Origin: Duganella radicis
Lineage (GTDB): Bacteria; Pseudomonadota; Gammaproteobacteria; Burkholderiales; Burkholderiaceae_D
Direction of reading: 5' to 3'
DNA length: 64,000 nucleotides
Assembly (NCBI RefSeq): GCF_009720825.1
Contig: NZ_WNKY01000004.1
Span: forward strand, 1 to 64,000
The notes beneath the pieces are model-generated. The model saw only the letters and a program-made list of their open reading frames with translations. It did not search any database and was not told where the DNA came from. The position numbers and the translations under genes were made by a program. Shown here one piece after another: positions 44,570 through 54,332 of the stretch (the stretch's first letter is position 1; each line of letters opens with the position of its first letter).

Positions 44570-44807
44570 CCATGATTTAATCGTCGGGCAACGTTGTCTT
44601 TTCCATGTTTTTGCCTCGTTGGCTGTTCGTTTGCTTGCCGGATTGCCCCTCTCAGTTGGCCCCTCCCCGACGGTGTTTCCTGATATGCCCAGGCGTCTGG
44701 CTATTTCTCGACACGGGCACCTGGTCGCGAATGCGCCCGTATTTATTATGGGGTGAAGTGAGCCAACTTTCCGTGCAAATCAACAACCTACAGCGATGGC
44801 TACGCTC

Positions 44808-45977
44808 TTAGGGCACTTGCCGGGGAAATTGCTTGTAAAACCCAGCAACGCGGGCAAATGACTCTTTCGGTGCCCATGGGGGGATTTGGCGCGATCGCGG
44901 GTCGTCCTTCGGATAGGTCTTGACTAGCGCATAACTGACCATATCCAAATCCTTGGCCCCGGAACCGTGCGTATACAGGGGGAACGAAAAGACGTAAATA
45001 AAGACCCCGTCCACGCCCGCTTGGCTCAACAATCGCAGTTGTTCGTCCACATAGTCCGCCTGCTCTCTTTCGCTGCGCGCCGGTATTTTCCCGCCAGCGA
45101 ACCTGCCAGAGCCGTCTTCGTTCTGGCCCTCCAGAATCGTAAAGCCGGTGGAACCTCGCGGACCGGCCCCTTCATACGCGCAGCACCCGACTTCCATGAC
45201 GACCAGCGGCTTGTTTTGACGGAAGCGGTCAAGGCCGGCTACATACTCCTTCTCCGGCTCGCCGTTACGATAGTGATCGACGCCAACTAGATCGAACAGG
45301 GTCCAGTCCACCATTTCCCATGCGCCGGACGCGTAGGAAACTTTCCCACCAAATTCCTCTCGCACCGAGGTGACAATCGAGCGCAGCACCGCATTGAGCT
45401 CCGTGCCACGCTTGAGCAGTTCGGTATAGTCAACCTTCGATTTGTCGGCGCCACCGAAAGAGCTCAGCCACGACGCTCTTTCCATTATTCCCGATCCCGG
45501 GAACAGTCCCTCGTTGAACAAGGTGATTTCGCAACCGCAAACGAATACCAATTCTACGCCCTCAGCGCGTAGCTGCTCGGCCGCTCGAGCAGCCAATCTG
45601 TAGTATTCCGACAAGTCGGTAACCGGCACGTTCATCTTCCAAGGATTAAAAAACACCGTCATCCCTTCCGCGTGCGCGATGCGGCTTGCCACAAGCAGGC
45701 GGCCAATATCTTCCCCTTCAATGCGTACGGCGTTGCAGTGCAGCTTTCGTCCGATGGTCTGCAAGTCATAACGCGCCAACTCAAGGTCGAAAGGCTCCAC
45801 CGAAAGAGGCTGCCGGGCAGCGAAACGTACCCCAACGTCGTATACCACGCCGCGATACGTGGGACCGCCCGAGCCTGATTTATACATCGGACCTGCGCAG
45901 GCACCGATGGACGACAAAGCGGCAAGGCCGAGTGTCTTGGCAAGAAAGCTTCGGCGTTTGTAATGCGATCGGTTCAT
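44808..45977 (-). CDS. Lipoprotein with TIM-barrel glycosidase-like fold
   Basis: This 389-residue protein has a twin-arginine-like N-terminus (MNRSHYKRRSFLAKTLGLAA) and a lipobox SIGAC at about residue 27, so it is probably a lipoprotein. The body looks like a GH-A type barrel: AVRIEGEDIGRLL, MTVFFNPWKM, VFVCGCEITLFNEG, FDLVGVDHYRN and PLVVMEVGCCAYEG, where the E of CGCE and of MEVG sit like acid/base and nucleophile. Homologues are sometimes labelled abortive infection protein without support. It follows a TetR gene by 47 bp on the same strand. Confidence 0.7.
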   Translation of the reverse strand: MNRSHYKRRSFLAKTLGLAALSSIGACAGPMYKSGSGGPTYRGVVYDVGVRFAARQPLSVEPFDLELARYDLQTIGRKLHCNAVRIEGEDIGRLLVASRIAHAEGMTVFFNPWKMNVPVTDLSEYYRLAARAAEQLRAEGVELVFVCGCEITLFNEGLFPGSGIMERASWLSSFGGADKSKVDYTELLKRGTELNAVLRSIVTSVREEFGGKVSYASGAWEMVDWTLFDLVGVDHYRNGEPEKEYVAGLDRFRQNKPLVVMEVGCCAYEGAGPRGSTGFTILEGQNEDGSGRFAGGKIPARSEREQADYVDEQLRLLSQAGVDGVFIYVFSFPLYTHGSGAKDLDMVSYALVKTYPKDDPRSRQIPPWAPKESFARVAGFYKQFPRQVP

Positions 45978-46024
45978 AAGTATTCCTTAAGTAGTGAAGC
46001 AAGCTTTGGCAGCCGTAGCCATTG

Positions 46025-46576
46025 TTAGGGCGCCAGCAATTTCTCCAAGGCACGGATTAGAACAGCTTGTGCATCGAATCGGCTCAGGCTACCGTTAGCG
46101 GCACTCTTCCAAGAGGCAAAAAGCAGGCCCCACAAGGCCTGTTGGAACCAGGCAGGATGAAGTGAAGTGTCGATCGAACCGTCCACATGGCCTCGCTCGA
46201 TCAACATCCTCATGGTCGGATCGGCAACGTCCAGCGTCACGAGTTGGTCCTCCCGCGACAAGCTGACATATGCGGCGATTAGCAGATCGGCACGATCGAA
46301 AAACGCATGCGCCAGGCGAAGCAGGCGTATTCGCGCCAGGTCGTTTCCAACGTTTGCATAGGCTGCTAGTACCTCGTCGCCGGCGCGCTGACGCAGGGCG
46401 TGCACGAGGCTTTCGCGTTCCGGAAAATGGCGGTGCACGGTACTGCGTGACATGTTGGCGTTCTGGGCAATCTGCGCAATGGTTGCTCCGGGATCGCGCG
46501 CCAAGACCCAAGCAGCTGCATCCAGTATTGAGTTGCGCGTTCGATCAGATACGGGGCTAGACGATGTGACATTCAT
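46025..46576 (-). CDS. TetR/AcrR-family transcriptional regulator
   Basis: This 183-residue repressor has an N-terminal HTH (RNSILDAAAWVLARDPGATI, then IAQIAQNANMSRSTVHRHFP) and a helical ligand domain. It is 47 bp upstream of the lipoprotein-type barrel gene on the same strand, so it may control its own operon. The effector is unknown. Confidence 0.88.
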   Translation of the reverse strand: MNVTSSSPVSDRTRNSILDAAAWVLARDPGATIAQIAQNANMSRSTVHRHFPERESLVHALRQRAGDEVLAAYANVGNDLARIRLLRLAHAFFDRADLLIAAYVSLSREDQLVTLDVADPTMRMLIERGHVDGSIDTSLHPAWFQQALWGLLFASWKSAANGSLSRFDAQAVLIRALEKLLAP

Positions 46577-46758
46577 TTTTTTTGAGACTCCACCATCTCA
46601 TTATGACACATTGATGTCCCAAAAAAAACAATATTTATCAATTCCCCTTGCGATACATGTCCGGCTTAGAAGCGGTTTCAAAAACGATGATGTCACAGCA
46701 ACCTCAGCTATATCAGGTCCTGTGAATGTCATCCAGTGATTCGTGATCGCACGCTGGA
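46577..46758. other. Spacer between TetR gene and IS3 scrap
   Basis: This AT-rich stretch likely carries the TetR promoter. No further gene is recognised in it. Confidence 0.5.
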
Positions 46759-46950
46759 ATGGATAACGGTAGCGAATTCGTTTCGAAGGTCATGGACAAA
46801 TGGGCATACGAGCGCGAGGTGGAGTTGGACTGCGACCGGCGAGGCAAGTCGACCGACAACGCCAAGGTGGAAAGCTGCAATGGGCGCTTCCGACAATGGA
46901 TCCTACCGAACCGCACGGCATCGCCGACCAGGGCTGATCGACATCAGAAA
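46759..46950 (+). pseudogene. IS3-family transposase fragment (DDE C-terminal part)
   Basis: The frame from 46759 reads MDNGSEFVSKVMDKWAYERE then GKSTDNAKVESCNGRFRQ. It matches the second catalytic Asp region and the DDE glutamate (VESCNGRFR) of IS3/IS407-type OrfB. The rest of the transposase, OrfA and the ends are missing, and the frame degrades after about 46890. This is an old insertion remnant abutting the LysR gene. Confidence 0.75.
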
Positions 46951-46991
46951 TCGCGTCAAGCGAGCACGGCACGGCCAGCGGTGATGCCAGC

Positions 46992-47921
46992 TCACTCGCC
47001 AGAGAACACGCCTGCCGTCGCGTCCGAGGCCGCGAATAATTGCGCCACCACCGAGCGCAGCCAGATCAACTTGGGATCGTTGTGGAAACGGCGATGCCAG
47101 TGTTGTTTTAGGTCATATGAGGGTATCTCCACCGGGGGCAGCACCACTCGTACTTTGCTCGAATCTGCAAAGGCATTGCCAACCGGCCCCGGCAGCACGA
47201 CGACCAGATCCGAATCGGCGATGATGGTTGGAATACTCATGTAATGCGATGTCCTCAGGACGATGTTACGGACGATCTTTCGTGACGCCAGTTCCGCCTC
47301 GAACATCTCCTGGCTGCGCCCGCCGTCTTGAACGAAGGCGTGCTCCGCCTCCGTGAATTGGCTCAAGGTCATGCGCGCGCCCTGAATAGCGTGACCTGTT
47401 CGCACCATGCACACGAGCGTGTGGGAGAACAAACGCTGCTGGTACATATTACCCTGTTTGAGATCGGGAAAATAGCCCAACGCCAGATCCACCGCGCCCT
47501 GGTTCAATGCTTCCTCCAACTGCTGTGGCGGCAGACTTACCGAACGGACTTTGGCCTGCGGCGCCGCCTCGCGCAGAAAGTTAAACAATGCGGGAAGAAA
47601 GACAATCTCACCAATCGCGCTCAAGCAAAAAACGAATTCGTCTCGGGACTTCTGTGGATCAAATATCGCGCTGCGCAGGATATCCGCGTCGATCAGGCCG
47701 ATGACCTCACGCGTTTTGCCGATGATGCGCTGCGCGCGCGGGGTAGGCAGCATCGCGCCAGCCTGACGAATAAACAATGGGTCACCGAGTGATTCGCGTA
47801 AACGCGCCAACGCGGCGCTGGCGGCCGGCTGGCTCATTTTCAGTTGGGCGGCGGCGGCGGTCACGCTGCCGGTATCGTACACCGCCACCAGCAGACGCAG
47901 CAAATTAAGATCTGTTCTCAT
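46992..47921 (-). CDS. LysR-family regulator, probably of the downstream meta-cleavage operon
   Basis: This 309-residue protein has an HTH at residues 1-62 (NLLRLLVAVYDTGSVTAAAA, LKMSQPAASAALARLRESLG) and a LysR substrate-binding domain. It lies 147 bp past the end of the aromatic operon on the same strand, so control of that operon is inferred from proximity only. An IS3 remnant follows its stop codon. No ribosome binding site is obvious before the ATG. Confidence 0.9.
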   Translation of the reverse strand: MRTDLNLLRLLVAVYDTGSVTAAAAQLKMSQPAASAALARLRESLGDPLFIRQAGAMLPTPRAQRIIGKTREVIGLIDADILRSAIFDPQKSRDEFVFCLSAIGEIVFLPALFNFLREAAPQAKVRSVSLPPQQLEEALNQGAVDLALGYFPDLKQGNMYQQRLFSHTLVCMVRTGHAIQGARMTLSQFTEAEHAFVQDGGRSQEMFEAELASRKIVRNIVLRTSHYMSIPTIIADSDLVVVLPGPVGNAFADSSKVRVVLPPVEIPSYDLKQHWHRRFHNDPKLIWLRSVVAQLFAASDATAGVFSGE

Positions 47922-48026
47922 TACATAGTGGGAAGTTTTAGCCGTCTCTTGCGAGTCTATTTCTGAACGAGAGAATATACCAGCCCCCTACGCGAACCTC
48001 TGAACAACATCTACTTATCAGGGCCT

Positions 48027-48050
48027 GGCAATGCCCGACCGGGCATTGCC
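48027..48050 (-). terminator. Strong hairpin ending the aromatic operon
   Basis: An 11-bp perfect stem, GGCAATGCCCG (48027-48037) and CGGGCATTGCC (48040-48050), has a 2-nt loop and lies 18 bp after the porin stop codon. There is no T tract on the minus strand, so it may act as an mRNA 3' stabiliser. Confidence 0.55.
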
Positions 48051-48068
48051 ATAACAGTTTTAGCCCAT

Positions 48069-49160
48069 TTAGAAAGAATGCCGCAGCCCGGTCATGACCC
48101 CGTTCTGCGTCTTGCCGGCACCGACCGTGCCGCCGGCGTCGAGCGCGATCGCTGAAAGGCCGGCGTTTTTTATCTTCCCCAGCCCGCCGTACACGGCGGT
48201 ACGTTTCGACAGGTTGTAGGTCAGCCGGGCGACAAGCAGCGTGACGTCAGCGTCGCTGCGCTTGAGGTCGCGACGCGCCACCTGGGTATCGAGGGTAATG
48301 AGCGGCGTCAGCGGATGGCTGGCGCCGAAATAGTACAGGTCCGACTCCGACAAACCGGTGACGGCGCGCGTGGTGCGCTCGACAATGCCGCCGCCCAGCT
48401 TTGTGGCGCCGGCCTTGACATAGCCATGCACGCCGATGCGCCGGTCACTGTTGTCGCTACTGGTCAAGCCGCCCGCCGCGCCGGTGTTGCCATACAAATT
48501 GTCGTAGACGACGTTGACGCCGAACGCCGGCCTTTCGTAGCCCAGCAAGGCGGTGACCTGGCGGCACGCCTTGCTGTTGCCGGCGACCTCGCCCGGACAA
48601 CCGGTGGCGCCCGGGCCGCCGCTTGCCGACGTGTCGCGGCCAGTGCTGTAGGTCGCGCCCACCAGCACGTCCTTGAAGTTGCCGAGATAGCCGACCGCGT
48701 TGTCGCTGCGGGCGTTCGGGAAATAGCCATCAATGCTGCTGATCGAGAACAGGTTCGGGCCCATGACGTCCGATTTGAGGATGGAAATGAATGTCATATT
48801 GATTTGGCGGCCCAGAGTCACCGTGCCGAAATCGCCCTTCAGGCCGACCGAGGCCTGACGTCCGAACAGGCGGTTGCCTTGGCTGACGCCACCGCTGTCG
48901 AGCAAAATTCCGGTCTCCAGCGTGAAGACGGCCTGCAGACCGCCCCCCAGGTCCTCGACGCCGCGAAAGCCCAGCCGCGACGGCAGAGAACCCGTCAGCG
49001 ACGGCATTCTGGTCACCGAGGAACCGGCGGCGTTGGCATTGGTCGTGTGGACCAGGCCGGTATCGAGCAGCCCATACACAGTGACCTGGCTTTGCGCCAT
49101 GGCGTTCGCCGCATCCACACAAGCGAGCAACGCCAGCGCGCGGCATATTTTTTTTGTCAT
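48069..49160 (-). CDS. Gram-negative porin (OmpC/Porin_4 type)
   Basis: This 363-residue protein has a signal peptide (about residues 1-22), the porin start SQVTVYGLLDTGLVHTTNAN, the loop-3 region and a C-terminal phenylalanine (MTGLRHSF). It should be a trimeric 16-stranded general porin. It is the last gene of the meta-cleavage operon, 24 bp after the MFS gene, so it probably lets aromatic acids cross the outer membrane. Confidence 0.92.
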   Translation of the reverse strand: MTKKICRALALLACVDAANAMAQSQVTVYGLLDTGLVHTTNANAAGSSVTRMPSLTGSLPSRLGFRGVEDLGGGLQAVFTLETGILLDSGGVSQGNRLFGRQASVGLKGDFGTVTLGRQINMTFISILKSDVMGPNLFSISSIDGYFPNARSDNAVGYLGNFKDVLVGATYSTGRDTSASGGPGATGCPGEVAGNSKACRQVTALLGYERPAFGVNVVYDNLYGNTGAAGGLTSSDNSDRRIGVHGYVKAGATKLGGGIVERTTRAVTGLSESDLYYFGASHPLTPLITLDTQVARRDLKRSDADVTLLVARLTYNLSKRTAVYGGLGKIKNAGLSAIALDAGGTVGAGKTQNGVMTGLRHSF

Positions 49161-49184
49161 GATTGTCTCCGTTATTGGTTTAAT

Positions 49185-50534
49185 TTAGTGGGCATTGACG
49201 GCGACGCCGCCGGCCGGCTTGCGGTAGCGGGCGTTGATCGCATACAGTGCGACGGCGGCCAGCACCGTGGGGATAGCGACCATCTGGAACAACGAGCCCG
49301 GATCGGCGAACGCCGCCAACAGCGCGCCGCCGGTCATGGAGCCGACGATCGAGCCGATGCGCCCCACCGCCAGCGCCCAGCTGATACCGGTGGCGCGCGC
49401 CGGGGTCGGATAAATGCCGGCCACGAAGGCGTTCATGCCAGTCTGCGCGCCGACCACGCCGAAGCCGACCACGAAGGCGGCGCAGGCCAGCCAGCCCGGC
49501 TCGGCGATCACATGCCCCAGCGCGGCGATGGCGGCGCCCGACAACAGGTAGGTCAGCGACAGCACCAGGCAGGGGTTGCCCCGGTCCATCAGGCGCGCCA
49601 GCAACACGGCGCCGATGGTGCCGCCCAGCGGCACCATGGCGGCGATGCGCGCGGCGTCGGGGATCGAATAACCGCTGCCGCGCATGATGGTCGGCAGCCA
49701 GCTCGACAGTAGATAGAACACGAACAGCGAGCAGAAATACGCCACCCACACCAGCAAGGTGGCTTTGGCGTGGCCGTCGACGAACAACAGCGAGATCGGC
49801 GAGCGTGCCTGGCCGACCGCGTCGCCGGCCACGATCTCGTGGCCGGCCCAGCGGTTGTCGCCGGCGATGCGGTCCACGATCTTGCGCAACGCCCGCTGGC
49901 GGGTCGGGTCGGCCGCCAGGTAGCGCACCGACTCCGGCAGCCACAGCCACAACGCCGGCAGCAGCAGCAGCGGCGCCATGCCGCCCGCCACCAGCACCGC
50001 GCGCCAGCCGTAATGGACGATGATCTGCGCCGACAACGCGCCGCCCAGCGCGAAACCAAGTGTGAAGCCGCAGAAACTGAGCGTCACCAGCAGCACGCGC
50101 TGGCGCTGCGGCGAGTATTCGGACGTCAGCGCAATACACGTGGGCATGGCGCCCCCCAGGCCGATGCCGACCAGGAAGCGTATCAAGGTCAACATTTCCA
50201 GCGAACTGGAGGTGGCGGAAAACAGCGTGCCGACGCCGAAGACGGCCACGCTGATCAGCATGGCGGCTTTGCGGCCAACGCGGTCGGCCACCGGCCCCAT
50301 CAGGAAAGCGCCGATCATCAACCCGAACAGGCCGGCGCCGAACGCCGGCCCCAGCTGGGCGGGCTTGAGCCCCCACTCCTGCATCAGCGCGGGCGCGATG
50401 TAGCCGATGGCGGCGGTGTCGAAGCCGTCGATGGCGACCACCACAAAGCACAACACCAGCACCAGGATCTGATAGCCCGACAACTTGCTGGCGCCGATGA
50501 TCTGGTCGACCGTTACGGTATTTTTTATGGTCAT
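49185..50534 (-). CDS. MFS aromatic acid:H+ symporter (AAHS family)
   Basis: This 449-residue 12-helix carrier has the AAHS first-helix motif VAIDGFDTAAIGYIAP and the loop motif GPVADRVGRKAAM. The central loop is near residue 225, and the second half begins YFCSLFVFYLLSSWLP. PcaK, MhpT and BenK relatives import benzoates and hydroxybenzoates. It lies between the aldolase and porin genes of the operon and likely imports the ring substrate. An AGGAGA site precedes the ATG. Confidence 0.93.
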   Translation of the reverse strand: MTIKNTVTVDQIIGASKLSGYQILVLVLCFVVVAIDGFDTAAIGYIAPALMQEWGLKPAQLGPAFGAGLFGLMIGAFLMGPVADRVGRKAAMLISVAVFGVGTLFSATSSSLEMLTLIRFLVGIGLGGAMPTCIALTSEYSPQRQRVLLVTLSFCGFTLGFALGGALSAQIIVHYGWRAVLVAGGMAPLLLLPALWLWLPESVRYLAADPTRQRALRKIVDRIAGDNRWAGHEIVAGDAVGQARSPISLLFVDGHAKATLLVWVAYFCSLFVFYLLSSWLPTIMRGSGYSIPDAARIAAMVPLGGTIGAVLLARLMDRGNPCLVLSLTYLLSGAAIAALGHVIAEPGWLACAAFVVGFGVVGAQTGMNAFVAGIYPTPARATGISWALAVGRIGSIVGSMTGGALLAAFADPGSLFQMVAIPTVLAAVALYAINARYRKPAGGVAVNAH

Positions 50535-50570
50535 TTTTTTGTCTCCTCTTCAGTTTGCGTTAGGGGCCGG

Positions 50571-51581
50571 TCAACGCCGGCTCAAATCCAGTGCGACGTC
50601 GACGATCATGTCCTCCTGGCCACCGACCATGCGGCGCCGGCCCAGCTCGATCAGGATGTCGACGGTCTTGAGCTCGTAGCGCGCCGCCGCCGCCTCGGCG
50701 TGGCGCAGGAAGCTCGAGTACACGCCGGCGTAGCCCAGCGCCAGCGTCTCGCGGTCGACGCGCACGGGACGGTCCTGCAGCGGCCGCACGATGTCGTCGG
50801 CCGCGTCCATCAGCGCCAACAGATCGCAACCGTGGTTCCAGCCCATGCGCGCGGCGGCGGCGATGAACACCTCCAGCGGCGCGTTGCCGGCCCCGGCGCC
50901 CATGCCCGCCAGGCTGGCGTCGACGCGGTCGCAGCCCTCCTCGACCGCGACGACGCTGTTGGCCACCCCCAGGCTCAGGTTGTGATGCGCATGGATGCCG
51001 GTCTGTGTCTCCGGCTTGAGCACATCCTTGAAGGCGCGGAAACGCTCGCGCACCTGGTCCATCGTCAGCGCCCCGCCGGAATCGACCACATACACGCAGC
51101 CGGCGCCGTACGACTCCATGCGCTTGGCCTGTTGCGCCAGCTCCGTCGGGGAAATCATATGGCTCATCATCAGGAAGCCGACGGCGTCCATGCCCAGTTC
51201 CCTGGCGCAAGCGATATGCTGGCGCGCGATGTCGGCCTCGGTGCAGTGGGTGGCGACGCGCACGACGTGGGCGCCCGCCGCGCGGGCGTTCTTCAGGTCG
51301 TGGATGGTGCCGATGCCGGGCAGCAGCAAGGTGGCGATCCTGGCCTGACGCACGGCGTCGGCCGCCGCCGCGATCCATTCCAGGTCGGTATGAGCGCCGA
51401 AGCCGTAGTTGAAGCTCGAGCCTTGCAGGCCGTCGCCGTGGGCGACCTCGATACTGTCGACGCCGGCACGGTCGAGGGCGGCCGCGATCTCGCGCACCTG
51501 CGCCAGCGAGTACTGGTGGCGTACCGCGTGGCTGCCGTCGCGCAGCGTCACATCGGAGATATAAAGCTTCTTGTCGTTCAT
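50571..51581 (-). CDS. mhpE: 4-hydroxy-2-oxovalerate aldolase
   Basis: This 336-residue class II DRE-TIM aldolase splits 4-hydroxy-2-oxovalerate into pyruvate and acetaldehyde. The motif [16 protein letters not shown] carries the metal Asp and catalytic Arg, and [15 protein letters not shown] supplies the two metal histidines. It forms a channelling complex with acetaldehyde dehydrogenase, whose gene lies 1 bp upstream. Length is typical (about 340). Confidence 0.96.
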   Translation of the reverse strand: MNDKKLYISDVTLRDGSHAVRHQYSLAQVREIAAALDRAGVDSIEVAHGDGLQGSSFNYGFGAHTDLEWIAAAADAVRQARIATLLLPGIGTIHDLKNARAAGAHVVRVATHCTEADIARQHIACARELGMDAVGFLMMSHMISPTELAQQAKRMESYGAGCVYVVDSGGALTMDQVRERFRAFKDVLKPETQTGIHAHHNLSLGVANSVVAVEEGCDRVDASLAGMGAGAGNAPLEVFIAAAARMGWNHGCDLLALMDAADDIVRPLQDRPVRVDRETLALGYAGVYSSFLRHAEAAAARYELKTVDILIELGRRRMVGGQEDMIVDVALDLSRR

Positions 51582-51582
51582 G

Positions 51583-52524
51583 TCAGTTCTCCAGGTAGTG
51601 CAAACGCTCGGCGTAGCGTTCGGCGCAGGCCAGCGCCGCGCTGGTCATGATATCCAGGTTGCCGGCATACGCGGGCAGATAGTGGGCGGCCCCCTCCACC
51701 TCCAGGTAGACCGAGGTTTTCAGGCCGGCCAGCATGCCCAGTCCCGGGATGTTGAGTTCGCGGCCGGCGCCGCATTCCTCGAACTGCACGCGCTGCTTGA
51801 GACGGTAGCCGGGAACGTATTGCCGCACCTGCTCGACCATCTCAAGCACCGCCGCCTCGATGCGCGCCTGGTCGGCGACATCGGAGAAGCAAAACACCGA
51901 GTCGCGCATCATCATCGGCGGCTCGGCAGGGTTGAGCACGATGATGGCCTTGCCCCGCGTGGCCCCGCCCACCAGCTCGAGCGCGCGTGACGTGGTCTCG
52001 GTGAACTCATCGATGTTGTCGCGGGTGCCGGGACCGGCCGAGCGGCTCGACATCGATGCCACAATCTCGGCGTAGTGCACCTTGGCCACGCGCGAGACCG
52101 CCGCCACGATCGGGATCGTGGCCTGGCCGCCGCAGGTGACCATGTTGACGTTGCGCGCGCCGCGGTGCTGTTCCAGGTTCACCACCGGCACCACGTAGGG
52201 GCCGATGGCGGCCGGCGTCAGGTCGATCACCTGCTTGCCATGCTGTTGCAGCAGCGCGTTGTGGCGGTGATGGGCACCGGCGCTGGTGGCGTCGAACACC
52301 AAGCCGATGTCGGCGAAGCCCGGCATCGCCAGCAGGCCCTCGATCCCCGCGGGGGTGACCGGCACCCCGAGCCGCGTGGCGCGCGCCAAGCCGTCGGACG
52401 CGGCGTCGATGCCGACCATCGCCCCCATTTCCAGGTGACGGCCGTGGCGCATCACCTTGATCATCAAATCGCTGCCGATATTGCCGGAGCCGATGATCGC
52501 TACCTTGATCTTCTTGTTCATCAT
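51583..52524 (-). CDS. mhpF: Acetaldehyde dehydrogenase (acetylating)
   Basis: This 313-residue enzyme converts acetaldehyde and CoA to acetyl-CoA with NAD. The Rossmann motif [20 protein letters not shown] opens it, and the catalytic cysteine is in [20 protein letters not shown]. It pairs with the aldolase to pass acetaldehyde without release. The start may be the second ATG (52521), which gives better spacing from AGGAG. Confidence 0.96.
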   Translation of the reverse strand: MMNKKIKVAIIGSGNIGSDLMIKVMRHGRHLEMGAMVGIDAASDGLARATRLGVPVTPAGIEGLLAMPGFADIGLVFDATSAGAHHRHNALLQQHGKQVIDLTPAAIGPYVVPVVNLEQHRGARNVNMVTCGGQATIPIVAAVSRVAKVHYAEIVASMSSRSAGPGTRDNIDEFTETTSRALELVGGATRGKAIIVLNPAEPPMMMRDSVFCFSDVADQARIEAAVLEMVEQVRQYVPGYRLKQRVQFEECGAGRELNIPGLGMLAGLKTSVYLEVEGAAHYLPAYAGNLDIMTSAALACAERYAERLHYLEN

Positions 52525-52539
52525 TATCTCCTGTGGATG

Positions 52540-52731
52540 TCAACGACCCAGCGCCTTGGCGCTCTGGCCACCGATGCCAAAATGGTTCTTCGGCAGCTCG
52601 TGCAGCAGCACACGCACGCTGTCCGGCTTGGCGCCCAGCGTTTCGGCGGTGGCGGCGGTGATGGCGCCGATCAGCGCCTCCTTCAGCGTATCGCTGCGGC
52701 CTTCCATCAAATGGACGTGAATAACGGGCAT
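52540..52731 (-). CDS. 4-oxalocrotonate (2-hydroxymuconate) tautomerase
   Basis: This 63-residue tautomerase starts at ATG 52731 and exposes Pro1 after Met removal (PVIHVHLMEGRS), the catalytic base. GRS and the C-terminal HELPKNHFGIGGQSA complete the fold. It converts 2-hydroxymuconate to its keto form for the decarboxylase. The GGAG site lies 5 nt before the ATG. The longer in-frame start at 52782 is not plausible because Pro1 must follow the initiator. Confidence 0.93.
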   Translation of the reverse strand: MPVIHVHLMEGRSDTLKEALIGAITAATAETLGAKPDSVRVLLHELPKNHFGIGGQSAKALGR

Positions 52732-52748
52732 GGAGGACTCCATCTCGA

Positions 52749-53537
52749 TTAGGTGAATTGCATGGACACGCTGCCCAGCCACTGGTAGTCGACGGCGACG
52801 CGGTCGCCCGCCTCCACCCGTATCGCCTCGGTGGCGCCGCCGGTCATGATCAGCACGCCAGCGGGGATCTCCCGACCGCGCGCGCCCAGCATGTTGGCCA
52901 GCATGGCGACGCTGGCGGCCGGATGGCCAAGCACGGCCGCGCCAGACGCGGTAGCCGCCACCTCGCCGTTCTTGCGCAGCACGATGCCAAGGTTTCTCAG
53001 GTCCAGGCCAACGGCATCGTGGTAGCTGGTGCCGAGCACATAGCGCGCCGCTGAGGTGTTGTCGGCGATAACGCTCTTCAGGTCGAATTTGAAGTGTTCG
53101 TAGCGTGAGTCGATCACCTCCACGGCCGCCACCACGTAGGCGGTGGCGGCCAGCACGTCGCCGATATGGCAGCCCGGCCCGCTCAGTGGACGGTTCAGAA
53201 CAAAACCGATTTCCGCCTCCACCTTCGGGTGGATTAGTTGGTCGGTGGCGATGTCGGCGCCGCTGCGGAACTCATGGTCGCCGTTGAGGAAGCCGTAGAT
53301 CGGCTCCTTGACGCCCATCTGCTGGATCTTGGCGGCCGAGGTCAGGCCCATCTTCAGGCCTGCGACCGGCACGCCGCGTGCCGCCTTGGCGGCGCGGATC
53401 AGGTCCTGGATCGCGTAGGCGTCGTCCCAGTCCATGTCCGGATGGTTGTCCGTGATCTTGGGCACGGCTGTCGCATTGAGTTCGGCCTGTTCCAGGTGCG
53501 CGGCCAGCGCGGCGATGGTGTGTGGTGTCAGTTTCAT
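52749..53537 (-). CDS. dmpH: 4-oxalocrotonate decarboxylase
   Basis: This 262-residue enzyme starts at ATG 53537, where the AGGGA site overlaps the stop of the hydratase gene. It follows the DmpH/XylI pattern (AYAIQDLIRAAKAARG, VAGLKMGLTSAAKIQQMGVK, PIYGFLNG, PKVEAEIGFVL, AAVEVIDSRYEHFKFDLKSV, AAVLGHPAASVAMLANML). It removes CO2 from the tautomer to give 2-oxopent-4-enoate, usually in complex with the hydratase. The frame is open upstream across the next gene but that part is antisense to sense. Confidence 0.93.
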   Translation of the reverse strand: MKLTPHTIAALAAHLEQAELNATAVPKITDNHPDMDWDDAYAIQDLIRAAKAARGVPVAGLKMGLTSAAKIQQMGVKEPIYGFLNGDHEFRSGADIATDQLIHPKVEAEIGFVLNRPLSGPGCHIGDVLAATAYVVAAVEVIDSRYEHFKFDLKSVIADNTSAARYVLGTSYHDAVGLDLRNLGIVLRKNGEVAATASGAAVLGHPAASVAMLANMLGARGREIPAGVLIMTGGATEAIRVEAGDRVAVDYQWLGSVSMQFT

Positions 53538-53545
53538 TGCTGTCC

Positions 53546-54325
53546 CTAGTAAAAACGTACTTCGGCCGAGCCGATCCCGCCGAGGCTCATGCGCAGACGA
53601 TCTCCGCGCGCCACCGGCACCATCGCCGCGAGCGATCCCGACAGGATCACTTCGCCGGCGCGCAGCGTCTGCCCCAGCTCGCCCAGGGTATTGGCTAGCC
53701 AGGCGACCGCCGCCAGCGGATGGCCCAGCGCCGCCGCGCCGGCGCCGGTAGCCAGCACCGCACCGTTCTTCTCCAGTGTCATGCCGACCGTGGCCAGGTC
53801 GACCGCACGCGGATCGGCCGCGCTGTCGCCCAGCACGAAGCAGCCGGAGGAGGCGTTGTCGGCCACCGTGTCCTGGATCGCGATCTTCCAGTCGCGCACC
53901 CGCGAATCGACGATCTCGAAGCATGGCAGCACGCAGGCGGTGGCGCGCAGCACGGCGGCCTCGGTCACGCCGGGGCCGGCGAGGTCATGTTTGAGGATGA
54001 AGGCGATCTCGCCCTCGGCCTTGGGGGCGATCAGGCTATCGATCGGCACCGCGCCGTCGTAGTAGACCATGGCCGAGGTCAGGTGGCCGAAGTCCGGCTG
54101 GTCGACCTGAAGCATCTCCATCACCACCCGGCTGGTGACGCCGATCTTGTGGCCGATCAGGCGCTCACCTCGTTGCAGGCGGCGGCGCAGCAGATCCTGC
54201 TGGATGCCATAGGCGTCCTTGAGCGTCATGCTCGGCGCACCTTGCGTCAGCGGCGCGACGGGTGCGCGCGCCAACAGCGCCTCATACAGCCGCGCGCCAT
54301 GGGTTTCGATTTCTTGCTGGTTCAT
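53546..54325 (-). CDS. dmpE: 2-oxopent-4-enoate hydratase
   Basis: This 259-residue hydratase, a paralogue of the adjacent decarboxylase, adds water to 2-oxopent-4-enoate to give 4-hydroxy-2-oxovalerate. Visible motifs are LIGHKIGVTSRVVMEMLQVD, IAPKAEGEIAFIL, CFEIVDSRVRDWKIAIQDTV and AALGHPLAAVAWLANTLGE. DmpE/MhpD proteins are 260-268 residues. It lies between the dehydrogenase and the decarboxylase genes, with 7- and 8-bp gaps. Confidence 0.92.
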   Translation of the reverse strand: MNQQEIETHGARLYEALLARAPVAPLTQGAPSMTLKDAYGIQQDLLRRRLQRGERLIGHKIGVTSRVVMEMLQVDQPDFGHLTSAMVYYDGAVPIDSLIAPKAEGEIAFILKHDLAGPGVTEAAVLRATACVLPCFEIVDSRVRDWKIAIQDTVADNASSGCFVLGDSAADPRAVDLATVGMTLEKNGAVLATGAGAAALGHPLAAVAWLANTLGELGQTLRAGEVILSGSLAAMVPVARGDRLRMSLGGIGSAEVRFY

Positions 54326-54332
54326 AAAGTCC

